Assembly (NCBI GenBank): GCA_023630585.1
Contig: CM042553.1
Span: 2,195,020-2,259,019, forward strand
Direction of reading: 5' to 3'
Length of the DNA: 64,000 nt
Source: Cranoglanis bouderius
Lineage: Eukaryota > Chordata > Actinopteri > Siluriformes > Cranoglanididae
Shown here: one piece after another, positions 21,160 to 32,089 of the stretch
How the letters are laid out: every line of letters begins with the position of its first letter
Numbering within the stretch: position 1 is the first letter of the stretch
Notes under the pieces: model-generated
The model's input: only the letters and a program-made list of their open reading frames with translations
Told to the model about the DNA's origin: nothing
Database searches by the model: none
Program-made: the position numbers and the translations under genes

Positions 21160-22327
21160 CAGTGGTGCTTGAAAGTTTGTGAACCCTAAAGAATTTTCTA
21201 TATTTCTGCATAAATATGACCTAAAACATTAGATTTTCTAGGAGTCCTAAAAGTAGATGAAGAGAACCCAATTAAATAAATGAGACAAAAATATTATACT
21301 TGGTCATTTATTTATTGAGGAAAATGATCCAATATTACATTTCTGTGAGGGCAAAAGTATGTGAACCTTTGCTTTCAGTATCTAGTGTGACCCCCTTGTG
21401 CAGCAATAACTGCAGCTAAACGTTTGCCGTAACTGTTGATCAGTCCTGCACATCGGCTTTTAGCCCATTCTTCAGTACAGAACAGCTTCAACTCTGGGAT
21501 GTTGGTGGGTTTCCTCACATGAACTTGCTTCAGGTTCTTCCACAACAGTTTTATGTGATTAAGGTCAAGACTTTGATACTACCACCACCATGTTTCACAG
21601 ATGGGATAAGGTTCTAATGCTGGAATGCAGTGTTTTCCTTTCTCCAAATATAACGCTTCTCCTTCAAACCAAAAATTTGATTTTGGTCTCATCTGTCCAC
21701 AAAACATTTTTCCAATAGCCTTCTGGCTTGTCCATGTGATCTTTAGCAAACTATAGATGGGTGGCAATGTTCTCTTTGAAGAGCAGTGTCTTTCTCTTTG
21801 CAACCCTGCCATGCACACCATTGTTGTTCAGTGTTCTCCTGATGGTGGACTCATGAACATTAACATTAGCCAATGTGAGAGAGGCTTTTAGTTACTTAGA
21901 AGTTACCCTGGGTTCCTTTGTGATCTTGTGGACTATTACACATCTTGCTCTTGAAGTGATCTTTATTGGTCTCCACTCTTGGGGAGGATAACAATAGTGT
22001 TGAATTTCCTCCATTTGTACACAATCTGTATGACTGTGGATTGGTGGAGTCCAAACTATTTAGAGATGGTTTTGTAACTTTTTCCAGCCTGATGAGCATC
22101 AACAACACTTTTCTGAGGTCCTCAGAAACCTCCTTTGTTTGTGCCATGATACACTTCCAGATCAGACTTTGATAGATCCCTGTTCTTTAAATAAAACAGG
22201 GTGCTCACTCACACCTGATTGTCATCTCATTGACTGAAAACACCTGACTCTAATTTCACCTTCAAATAAACTGCAAATCCTAGAGGTTCACATACTTTTG
22301 CCACTCTCAAACTTTCAAACACCAATG
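21160..22327 (-). mobile_element. Tc1-like transposon, internally decayed
   Basis: The ends CAGTGGTGCTTGAAAGTTTG and the near-complement at 22300-22327 are flanked by TA. The minus strand carries transposase pieces. 22147-21896 starts MAQTKEVSEDLRKV (helix-turn-helix part). 21821-21579 has MVCMAGLQRERHC and a SNFWFEGEALY segment. Frames are broken and the element is shorter than 1.2 kb. Confidence 0.85.
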
Positions 22328-22329
22328 TA

Positions 22330-23300
22330 AATGTCATTTATCTTTCCATAAGGCTCTAAAAATACAATGATTAAAGGATTTTTCTTCTAATGTTACTTTT
22401 ACCCTATCCAAGTAGAGCTCATCCTTTCTCCATCCTTCAGCTCGTTTGTTTGTAATACTCGGGACAGTTCAATTGTGTAACAAGTGTTAGTCTGTCTCGA
22501 CAATACAAGTCTCACTTTTGCAACTTTCACCAAATTCTGTAAAAAACTTGGCCTACACCTTTCTATTACAGCTTGAGTTGAGAGTGACTGATTAAATTGC
22601 AATCTAGTCGTGTGCAAAAGACAGAATAGTTAATCTTCCTTGGTTTCTGCTATTTCAGTATTTTTTAGTGACTCAACATTAAGATGTGTTGTTTAATGGT
22701 TTGGATGGCAGCATGTCTGGCAACATTTTTAATCATGGCCAGCTCAAGAGTAAATACAGTGAATGGCATACTTGTCTACACTAGAGAGGAACTTTTTCTG
22801 CTTTTATCCCGGTCATGACCCTGCTGTCCACAGGTGAATCTAACAAAAGATTGTAGCAGATTGCTTAGAAATCCCAGGACAAAAATAAGCAAATTCCCAT
22901 CTAAAAAGAAATGAGGATCGAAAGGTGGGGTACACCAAAAACTTACAAAAAGAGGTTATAAACCTCCCTTACCAGTACCTGGCTCTGGGTTAACAATAAA
23001 ACCACAAGGTAGGACATTAACTCTGGCTGTCTCAGAATATCTCTTTAAAATATTGCAACTGCAGTTATTTTAACTAAAATGGAATGACTTGCTATCAGAA
23101 CAATGATAGCTAATCTGACGAACTCATAAGCCAACCAGCATATTACATATAACCTCAAGTTTGTGGGGCTCCTCATTTTTCCTCATAGATCGGAAACACC
23201 TAGCTCTCACTACCACCTTGCGATCAACAACATTCAAGACTGAACACATACAAAATTGTTAGCATTGATAGTGCAGCAAGTGCTAGCACCAGCTAGTTGT
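22330..23300. other. No recognisable feature
   Basis: AT-rich sequence without coding signature or recognised repeat. Confidence 0.4.
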
Positions 23301-23308
23301 CAACTTAC

Positions 23309-23492
23309 CTAGATAATTGTGTACAAATTCCTCAACGAAGAATTTATAGCCCTTGGTCAGCCTTGATTCCTTAGTTGTAGAGTGCTCTCCAACAGTTCGG
23401 TTAACATCCTCAAACCTGAGTCTTGGCAGGGTTGAGAGAGAAGTAGTGAAGAATCTCTCCATGTTTACTCTGCATGGAACACTGGCCTTCAT
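23309..23492 (-). CDS. Possible first coding exon, unknown protein
   Basis: On the minus strand an open frame (MKASVPCRVNMERFFTTSLS ... TKGYKFFVEEFVHNYL) ends exactly at a strong donor GTAAGTTG. I do not recognise it with certainty. The GYKFFVEEFVH wording recalls N-terminal exons of fish SWIM/YqaJ-type multi-copy proteins. No downstream exon was found before the lectin region. It may be an isolated exon of a decayed copy. Confidence 0.3.
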
Positions 23493-23559
23493 GCCAGTGA
23501 TGCCACGTTACACCGTGGTGATGTAGTTTCTGATTCGTGTGAAAAAGGCTTATTGGCAG

Positions 23560-23840
23560 CAAAAATGAATGACCATGATTTTAGGAAAAGTCACTTATGT
23601 TTCACAGACACTTGGTTAAAGTAAGAAATTCAGGATATTTCCTTAAGTTTTTACACAATTATTAGAGCCAAAAGAGATAAAGTTGTGTCTTGTAAGCCTG
23701 TTGGAGGAGGATTGTGTATTTTTGTGGACAATAAATGGGCAATGCATTTTTGGATCCATAAACAAGTATGTACCAGCTCTTGTCTGTGTCTTTCTGTTTA
23801 CCACAGGAATTTGGTCTGTTATTTTAATTTATGCTATGGG
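23560..23840 (+). pseudogene. LINE endonuclease fragment
   Basis: It reads CFTDTWL and, after frame changes, VGGGLCIFVDNKWAMHF, which corresponds to the apurinic-type endonuclease domain of Rex1/CR1/L2-like LINEs (CFTETWL, GGGLCVFVN). No reverse transcriptase follows. Confidence 0.6.
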
Positions 23841-23849
23841 ACCGGAAAA

Positions 23850-25785
23850 AACGTTCCAAACATGGGCATCACTAGGCCCTTTTTAGGAGCAGGTCGAACG
23901 TCAGAAGCAGAGGACACGGTGTGTGCATTTATTGATAGATTGTCATGACATCTGCATCTGTGCAGCTCTTTGTCATAAATGCAGTTTACACAATGTTGCT
24001 GGAGCAATACAGGATGGTTTCCCATCCACTGTAATAAGTGTTCGCTGTGTTCACCCCTCATCACACTATAGTTGTTTTCTTCCAGTGAAAATGGAGCGAT
24101 TAACAATAATGAACGCATACTTTAGAAAACGATCATGATGCTATTTTCATTTGAAGATTTAATTTTTAATTTAAAACACATTATTGTGGATAGTGGCATT
24201 ACATTACCATGCAGTCATGCACAGAAATGATTAAAGACATTAAAGACACACATCAGTGTCAGATAGCACTCAGTTAATGCACTCATTTAAACTGCATATC
24301 AGAGTGAATGACACAGAGAAACATCATGTGGAGTTATTTGGTTTTGTATTATTAAATATCATTTTCTATTAAATAATGACCCAGGAGTGGATGGTGACAT
24401 ACATTTATTAGCCTTAGAGTAAAGGGATTTGTGAGTTTTGATGTCACAGAATTATAGAAGTGGCAAATTGATAGATTCATGTTTTTTTTTTGTTTTTTTA
24501 ATAAATAGAAATAAAAATGATTTAATATAGAACACATTAAACATATTGCCAATTTAGACAATTATATTAATACAAGATTTGTCTATATTCTTAATGAATA
24601 TTAATGAATATTAGCTGGTTATTTAAAATTATTTGAAATGAAATCAATTTTCAGGGGTTGACTTGATGTAGAAACAACTGTATTGTTGAAATTTATATTT
24701 CATTGTAAATGGATGTATGACATTTTTTCTTGTGGTGTGGGAGTAGGTCTACAAATGAGCAGCAGTCAGGTGAGAATAGAACATGGACATCCTCTCACAC
24801 ACAACACCACTGTGTTCCCAACACTGACTGCAGTCACTGCACCCTAATGTGTGGGGTTGTTTTTATTGTCTGCCAATTTCCACCTACATTTCATAAGAAA
24901 AAGCAGTGGCATCGTCAAAGGATAAACAAATGTTCTGACATTACTGACACTCAACAAGAAATTATTAATTGTCTTTCACAGTCAAGTGAATTGGAATTCA
25001 TTTTTTTTGGTTTCTCAGAAAAGGTTGATGCTCCCCATGAAAGACCAGTAACTGGGCTGTAAAGAAAAAACTTTGTCCCTGCTTCTCACAGGCTGCTTCA
25101 TTTTTGCTTGTTTTCATTCCTTCTGATAGTGAATCACAGCTCCCACATAGTTTAATCCATTGTCCAGCCTCACACCTGTGTTGTTTACATTGCTAATGTG
25201 GATAGTCAGTGTAAGTTTAAGGTTTTATGATGTTTTCTGGTTAAAATTTCCTAGAAAATTCTAGAATCTCCCCTGGTGCTAACACTAATTACCTCGAGAA
25301 GCAACCTTAGAGCTAGATCTAGCCAGCAATGTTTCATCATTTTATTGAGCATTACATTACCTACTTATAATTTGAGGTAACGTCTACATTGTTCTGCTTC
25401 TGAAATTGACACTGACTTTGTTGAAAGGTTTTTCACAGCATGGTATGTATGTCACGGAAGATGTACTGTTGTTTTTTACACCAAAGCTGAATGTTCTGGT
25501 GTCGCAAACTTAAAAAGAGAAATGGTTGCTTTGGCTTGTTTGAATTGTCTATAAGTGCTACTAGCAGAGTTGTTTGGAACGATGTGTTCATAACAGTGTT
25601 GTGAAACGTGTCTTTCAATTTCATAGGTCTTTGTTTTTAACCCCCGAAATATGCTATAGCAAAAGTCCCATTGAAATTGGGATTTGGTGACCCAAAACTT
25701 TTCAACAAGGTTTATTATTCTAGTTGCTGTAGACTCACGGTGTTCTGTTTTCGACTTTTCTAGTGATATCTAGCATTTTCTGAAT
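23850..25785. other. AT-rich non-coding stretch
   Basis: Several short ORFs exist but none has a recognisable domain or codon pattern. No repeat assigned. Confidence 0.4.
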
Positions 25786-26299
25786 GTGAGATGAATGTCG
25801 GATATGGAACCAACTTCACCTAGATCTTTTACTCACGTTTTTATCCATACACATGCATGCAGTGCCTTACCGGATTTTCCTCTGTCCACTTCTCCCAACT
25901 CTACTCCTTGTGATATCCCATCTCCATCTCTATCCCCCTCCCCATGCTTCACCAACTCTGATGTTCCTCCTCTTCTGACCTCTGGGTCATCTGTCTTTGG
26001 GCCCTGCGAGAATCTTTCCCAGTCTGTGCCTGTTGCGAGGTGAGATAATATATCACACTCTCATTCAAGGACCAGTGATGCAACATTCACACTGCCTCTG
26101 CAATCTATATGGTGTGTTTCCATCCCACATCGTCCTGATGGCGATTCTCACCATATTCCAAAGCTTGTTCAAATGCTGGCTAAACCTGTTCAAATAACGG
26201 ATTCAGTCCTTGGCAAACCTTTGAAAATACAAACTATCAAAACTCATTCAAAAACCTGAAGTCTGCTGAACACCAAACAGTGCTGTACTGTCTAACTCA

Positions 26300-26585
26300 A
26301 TGCAAACTCCAAGCTGCACTAAAAGGATCCTTTCACCAAGGATGTTTCAAGGAAGTGCAGGTGTACAATGTGTGACACACAGTGTAACAGCAATTTTGAT
26401 GAATGAACTGAAAGATGTGTGCACGTGGCAAAGTAGTGACCTTGATAACATTCTTGTGAATGGAAACCAGCTGTACACGTGAGTGCAGAATCACGATTTG
26501 CCAACGTCTCCTGTGCTGCATCATGTTCCTTTCACAATGAATCTTGGACAAGTATTTTCTGGCATAGTAGGATTACATGATTATG
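26300..26585 (+). pseudogene. OTU-peptidase N-terminal part of Helentron protein
   Basis: With one frame interruption it reads GSFHQGCFKEV ... VTAILMNELKDVCTW ... SDLDNILVNGNQLYT ... LPTSPVLHHVPF. This is the GSFHQG ... C-A-N ... LDxxLxxGDxLY pattern of OTU-like domains in Helentrons. The expected catalytic cysteine segment is disrupted. Confidence 0.6.
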
Positions 26586-26589
26586 ATGG

Positions 26590-27208
26590 TACGTTCACAC
26601 ACAGCAATTTTATCGCTGCAAGTCGCCAGTCGCCAGTGGCGTTCCCACTACCGGTTGCCATAGTAACATGGGTGGTGCAACTAGCTTTCCACTTTTGACA
26701 ACAAACCAGTTTTCTTGCTGCTAAAATGAAACATTCTGGAGGGAGAGAGATCTTATATAAATTCATCAGTGTATATATGCATCATATCCTACGAGATGAA
26801 GCAGAAGCAGTGTCTGCTCTTTGCCATTGCGGCCGTCTATCTGTGGCAAAAGTGCAAGCGCCAATTAGCTTAGCTTAGCTTATTGCATTAGCGTGTTTAA
26901 AGCAAAAAAAAAAGAAAAGAAAAGAAATAATAATGAAACACAATCATGTTTTGTTGCAATTGAGCAAAATCCCGGTATAGCTCCTATCTCAGTAAGTGAG
27001 CGTCACCATCAGGGTGTCATTCACTATATGTTGGATGGTGACCGGGAGCCGGACCGCAGCTCTTCGGCCAAGGCCTCTGTGCTTCCTGGGTAAAGTGTCC
27101 GACTCGGTGCTGCTCACTCCCGGGCGCTGAAGCAGCGACAAGCCGGACACTTCACCCAAGATAGGAGCTACATTGGGATTTTGCCCAATTGCAACAAAAT
27201 TGAGTGTT

Positions 27209-27246
<38 letters not shown>

Positions 27247-27645
27247 TTATTTATTTATTTGTTTGTTTGTTTGTTTGTTTGTTTGTTTGTTTATTTATTT
27301 ATTTATTTGCTTGCTTGCTTGCTTGCTTTAAACCCACTAACATCCTAAGCTAAGCTAACTGGCTACTGCCACAATGGTGCTGCTTCTGCTAGTGAGCAGG
27401 AGTGGCTACGGGTCACGTGCGCTCTCCTGTCTTCACTCCCATTGGTAGTCGTTGCACCAAGTCGCTCCAAATTTGCATAAAGTTTTCTCAACTTTTCTCA
27501 ACTTTCAAAGTCGCTGGACACGCCCACACCTAGTCACCAAGGGTCGCGGTCACTCATGTCACTGGAAGTCACTAGCTCTCACTGAAAATGAACGTTCTTT
27601 GTTCGCTTTGTCACTACAAGTCGCTGTATGTGTGAATGCACCCTG
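26590..27645. mobile_element. Foldback (long inverted-repeat) element inside the OTU region
   Basis: The two halves are inverted copies. Outer ends are GGTACGTTCACACACAGC and the complement of GTATGTGTGAATGCACC. Matching inner blocks occur at about 26795-26910 versus 27318-27390 and at 26925-26980 versus 27160-27215. No coding sequence. It splits the Helentron frame, so it arrived later. A TGAT at both borders may be the target duplication. Confidence 0.75.
27211..27328. repeat. Compound microsatellite ATT / TTTA / GTTT / GCTT
   Basis: Consecutive runs of ATT, TTTA, TTTG and TTGC units inside the foldback element, seen directly. Confidence 0.95.
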
Positions 27646-27649
27646 ATAC

Positions 27650-27880
27650 AGAATTGGTAAATATGTCAATAAGCCATTATGAAGCACTGAACAGAGTCCT
27701 AGTAACAGATGACGGCTGTTTTTTTTTGTTTTTTTTTCGTTGAATGAAAGCACTTGTGCCATTATTAAATGCGCCGATGGTTATGCAGTGTTTGATTCCC
27801 ACTCACGCAGCTATGATGGCCTTGTTCATCCAACAGGAAAAAAGTGTTGCCATTGCTTGTTCTGGGTGAAATCAGCCCCT
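27650..27880 (+). pseudogene. OTU-peptidase C-terminal part of Helentron protein
   Basis: It reads DGYAVFDSHSRSYDGLVHPTG, the His-containing FDSH block typical of the OTU region in fish Helentrons. A poly-T stretch and stop codons flank it. Confidence 0.6.
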
Positions 27881-27938
27881 CAAACTGACTGAGAAAGTTG
27901 TAGATTTCATTGACAAATATGTATGTTGTGAACTGCCA

Positions 27939-28640
27939 TTGTCAGTTGATGATGAACTGTGCGAGATTGTAAACACTGTGCAAAAACATAGCACTAAGCA
28001 CTCAAAAAAACCTCCATCTTGTAGAACATCTGTTGATCGTATTGTAAAACCTCCAAAAAGTAAGACAGAAGTGGTTCAAAGTGACTTCCATGACCCTACA
28101 ATGCCCATGCAAGAAGTAAATAACACTGAAGAAAACAATCATTCACAACAGCCAGATCAGTGCAATACTGAACAATCACAACAAGCAATAATTGAGGAAC
28201 AGGAATTGAGAAAACTCATGACATCAGACATAACTGAAAACATTTTGAAACTAATCAGAGTAAGTTTATTAAGTACTGACCAAACTTTTTAGTCCACAGA
28301 GGAATTTCTCAGTTGCTTTTTGAAATAGCAGACTCCAAACTAACAAATAAAACAAATGTGGTATTGAAAAGAAAACCTGGTGATATTTGGATTAACCAAT
28401 ACAACAAAGACCTGTTACGAGCTTGGAATGCCAACATGGATATTCAGTACATTGTAGATGCATATTCTTGTGTTGTGTATATTATCTCTTATATTTCCAA
28501 AGCAGAGAGAGAAATGGGATTGTTACTAAATAAAGCACAAAAAGAAGGACATAAAGGCAATCTGGATGCTAAAGCTGCATTCTAATCACTTGGCAGCATT
28601 TACCTTCATAATAGAGAAGTCTATGTACAAGAGGCAGTAT
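27939..28640 (+). pseudogene. Central region of Helentron protein
   Basis: The first frame (to 28292) is a polar, Gln/Asn-rich linker. The second continues with KRKPGDIWINQYNKDLLRAW and then a NANMDIQYIVDAYSC ... YISKAEREMG segment, which in Helentrons lies between Rep and helicase. A stop follows at about 28583, and the Tc1 interrupts the region at 28643. Coding sequence resumes after the Tc1 at 30029 with LTGVHLKEC. Confidence 0.65.
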
Positions 28641-28643
28641 ATA

Positions 28644-30026
28644 CAGTGGAGGAAAAAAGTATTTGATCCCCTGCTGATTTTGTACGTTTGCCCACTGACA
28701 AAGAAATGATCAGTCTATAATTTTAATGGTAGGTGTATTTTAACAGTGAGAGACAGAATAACAACAAAAAAATCCAGAAAAACACATTTCAAAAAAGTTA
28801 TAAATTGATTTGCATTTTAATGAGGGAAATAAGTATTTGACCCCTTCAACTTAGTATTTGGTGGCAAAACCCTTGTTGACAATCACAGAGGTCAGATGTT
28901 TCTTGTAGTTGGCCACCAGGTTTGCACACATCTCAGGAGGGATTTTGTCCCACTCCTCTTTGCAGATCCTCTCCAAATCATTAAGGTCATTTTCAATTCC
29001 CTGGCTGAGGGAAGGAGGTTCTCACCCAAGATTTGACGGTACATGGCCCTGTCCATCGACCCTTTGATGCGGTGCAGTTGTCCTGTCCCCTTAGCAGAAA
29101 AACACCCCCAAAGCATAATGTTCCTACCTCCATGTTTGACGCTGGGGATGGTGTTATGACTTGGGGTCATAGGCAGCATTCCTCCTCCTCCGAACACGGC
29201 GAGTTGAGTTGATGCCAAAGAGATCTGATCACACCTGACCACAACACTTTCACCCAGTTCTCCTCTGAATCATTCAGGCAAACTTCAGACGGGCCTGTAC
29301 ATGTGCTTTCTTGAGCAGGGGGACCTTGCGGGCACTGCAGGATTTCAGTCCTTCACAGTGTAGTGTGTTACCAAACGTTTTCTTGGAGAGTATGGTCCCA
29401 GCTGCCTTGAGATCCTTAACAAGATCCTCCCGTGTAGTTCTGGGCTGATTCCTCACCGTTCTCATGATCATTGAAACTCCACGAGGTGAGATCTTGCATG
29501 GAGTCCCAGACCGAGGGAGACTGACAGTTTCTTCCATTTGTGAATAATCGCACCAACTGTTGTCACCTTCTCACCAAGCTGCTTGGCAATGGTCTTGTAG
29601 CTCATTCCAGCCTTGTGTAGGTCTACAATCTTGTCCCTGACATCCTTGGACAGCTCTTTCGTCTTGGCCATGGTGTAGAGTTTGGAATCTCATTGATTGA
29701 TTGATTGCTTCTGTGGACAGGTGTCTTTTTACAGGTAACAAACTGAGATTAGGAGCACTCTCTTAAATCTCAGCTCATTACTTGTGTAAACGACACCTGG
29801 GAGCCAGAAATCTTGCTGATTGATAGGGGATCAAATACTTATTTCACTCATTAAAATGCAAATCAATTTATAACTTTTTTGAAATGTGTTTTTCTGGATT
29901 TTTTTTGTTGTTATTCTGTCTCTCACTGTTAAAATACACCTACCATTAAAATTATAGACTGATAATTTTTTGTCAGTGGGCAAACGTACAAAATCAGCAG
30001 GGGATCAAATACTTTTTCCCCCACTG
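28644..30026 (-). mobile_element. Tc1-like transposon nested in the Helentron
   Basis: The ends CAGTGGAGGAAAAAAGTATT and complement are flanked by TA (28642-28643, 30027-30028). Terminal repeats pair for roughly 200 bp. It is the same family as 1012-1330. Transposase sequence is on the minus strand. Confidence 0.92.
28892..29671 (-). pseudogene. Tc1 transposase, broken into three frames
   Basis: 29671-29468 gives the start and first helix-turn-helix (MAKTKELSKDVRDKIVDLHK). 29537-29274 carries the second DNA-binding part. 29242-28892 holds the catalytic half with NTIPSVKHGGRNIMLWGCFS. At least two frameshifts separate them, and the final DDE motifs are degraded. Confidence 0.8.
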
Positions 30027-30462
30027 TAGACTGACTGGAGTGCATTTAAAGGAATGCTCACGCTAAGTAACTTTCATACCGACAGGAGAACATCCTATTC
30101 TCATGAGTTTACCCCTAAATGTATTGCGAGAATGGGAAAAAATGACAACAGTCAACAAGATATCAAGTGTAGTAGACAGGTATAAACATAGACCACAATC
30201 TCCACCATTTCAAAACATGTGCCTTGTCACGTTTTGTTCAGAATATCGTGTCTTGAGTAAAAGTTCCAAGTAATCCAAAAGAAAGTCAATCTGTCATTGA
30301 ACTTTGAAAAAGATCACGCACAGAACCTGCTGTTATTAGATACGCAAGACTGTCATCCACAAAAGATGCAGAAAAATACCACCACAGCCAATTGCAATTG
30401 TTTCTGCCTCACTATGAAGACTGTCAGTTGAAACCTTTTGTGTCATATGAAGATTTTTTACA

Positions 30463-31054
30463 GTGTTGGAATTATACATGACTTCAGACCTAGACACAGT
30501 TAAAACAATTGTTGACAACAGCAGGTCCTTGTATGAACAAAATTCAGACAAACTAGACTCTGCACAATCTGCTAAGGAACAGCAGGGTGAACTGGATGAC
30601 ACTTGGGCACAGATTTGTCCCCAGTCTGAAATGGAACACCTTCAGTGTTTACAATCACAGGAGATCGTTGACAATGAAAATTCCAGAAAATATGCCAGAT
30701 CTGACAGAAACTTTGCCTAAAACTGCTAACCTACAAGTCAGAAAAACATTCATGGCTAAAGACGCCACTTGGAACATAATGAGATCCTTAAATGATGAGC
30801 AAGCATGCATATTTTACAAACTACGTCAATGGAGTTTAGGAACAGTATGGGGACAAAATCCACAAGAAATAAAACTTTGTGTCACTGGTGGAGCACGCAC
30901 AGGAAAAAGCCAATTGATTAAAGCCGTATGTTTTGAGCTGTCTCGAATTTTAGCGCAATTATGTACAAACCCTGATGACATTACTGTACTATTAACTCCA
31001 ACTGGAGTTGCTGCATATAACATTGGTGCTGCTGTGATTCACAACACTTTTTAA
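30463..31054 (+). pseudogene. PIF1-like helicase domain of Helentron protein
   Basis: The frame 30587-31054 contains LNDEQACIFYKLRQWSLG and a Walker A loop CVTGGARTGKSQLIKAV (Arg replaces the usual Gly). The LLTPTGVAAYNIGAAVIHNTF segment then matches motif Ia of PIF1-type superfamily 1 helicases. An acidic linker precedes it in another frame. The frame ends after HNTF. The following sequence jumps to the helicase C-terminus, so motifs II-V are deleted. Helitron-type elements use this helicase for rolling-circle transposition. This copy cannot. Confidence 0.75.
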
Positions 31055-31074
31055 ATTAGCACAGATGTGCGATT

Positions 31075-31430
31075 GCCATACCAGCCACCAACCGTACGTT
31101 GTCAGTACCCATTGCAATTAGCACAGGCTTGTACTGTTCACAAAGTTCAAGGTATAACAGTCAACAGTTCAGTAGTAAACTTGAAACAATGCCGACCTTC
31201 ATCTCTGAAAACCCACCTTCAACTGTTCCATTATTCACAACTGTTTTTCATAACATTCAAAGTCTCAATATACATTTTAACGATATACAAGCAATCACCT
31301 CAGGACACATTCTCAACTTCTATTACTTCCATCATTCACCCATCCTGGTCTGGCAACACAAAAACACCACCAATAAAAAGGTATTCTGTAAAACTATAAT
31401 TATGCTAATTATTGTCTCTGATGTAGTCTT
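31075..31430 (+). pseudogene. Helicase C-terminus and endonuclease fragment of Helentron
   Basis: 31090-31175 reads YPLQLAQACTVHKVQGITV, the last helicase motif (ACTxHKxQG). 31190-31300 then gives PPSTVPLFTTVFHNIQSLNI, like the first strand of the AP-type endonuclease appended to Helentron helicases. Catalytic residues of the nuclease are not visible in the surviving part. Confidence 0.6.
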
Positions 31431-31647
31431 TTAAAAACAAGCCTGTTATGAACTAAAATGACCCTGTAGGAATTGCCACAATTACACAACTTTTTGCATA
31501 AACGACATTTCCCTGTTGTGTTTAGAATAACCACTAAACATCCCCTTACCAAACTAACCATAATTCTCCAAGTGCGTGTTTTAATGCTGTGTTGTGCTGT
31601 TGATGTTTACCCACAGGCCAATATCACAATAAATATAAAACAGCATT

Positions 31648-32088
31648 GTGGAAAGACAAGCCAAAAAAGAAAAAGACGCAGGTGCAGCTGCAGCTCCTTT
31701 GGAAGATGACGTATTAAATGTTGTTGGGGAGATTGCCACTGTGGATGTTACAAAGATGATGATAAGATGTGAGAAGTGCATGGCTTACTGTAAAAACACA
31801 AAAGTAACTACTGTTGCCATGGGGAAGATTATGGTGGAGGATGACAATAGTGAGAAAATGGAGTTTACCATGGATAACGGCATCATTCAGTCATCGGTGA
31901 CCATCGATGTACGTCGTAGTCCGTGCGAGAAACTTGCTGCAAATATCATGGAACATGAGAAAGTTCACATCACAGCTAGGGGAAGACGGGAAGTTGCTGC
32001 TGAGTTTGTGGATGCTGAGGACAGTCAAAGTTCTCAGCAAGACAACAGTTTGACCACTGAGAATGATGAGGACGTATCAATGCTATAA
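31648..32088 (+). CDS. Hypothetical 146-residue protein, possibly RPA-like
   Basis: The frame is open with acidic ends. It includes MIRCEKCMAYCKNTKVTT, a C-x2-C-x3-C cluster, and a beta-rich stretch that could be an OB-fold. It lies about 230 bp after the Helentron endonuclease fragment on the same strand. Some Helitron-group elements carry RPA-like single-strand DNA-binding proteins, which fits. The match is weak, and the N-terminus may be truncated because the frame opens just upstream. It could instead be an unrelated exon. Confidence 0.4.
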   Translation: MERQAKKEKDAGAAAAPLEDDVLNVVGEIATVDVTKMMIRCEKCMAYCKNTKVTTVAMGKIMVEDDNSEKMEFTMDNGIIQSSVTIDVRRSPCEKLAANIMEHEKVHITARGRREVAAEFVDAEDSQSSQQDNSLTTENDEDVSML

Positions 32089-32089
32089 G

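Larger units (their letters stand above)
25790..31430 (+). mobile_element. Helentron (Helitron-like) remnant with nested insertions
   Basis: The pieces lie in the same orientation and in the order of a fish Helentron polyprotein. They are an OTU peptidase (26300-26585 and 27650-27880), a central region (27939-28640, 30029-30460), a PIF1-like helicase (30463-31170) and an AP-type endonuclease (31185-31420). A foldback element (26590-27645) and a Tc1 (28644-30026) interrupt it. I could not identify the rolling-circle Rep motifs nor the element termini. The 5' limit is a guess. Stops and frameshifts are frequent, so the element is dead. Confidence 0.7.

Noticed and set aside
25795..26043. Pro/Ser-rich frame before GTGAG as a host exon
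   Set aside because: Could be the start of the Helentron reading frame, but low complexity and no acceptor or partner exon. Not strong enough to annotate separately.
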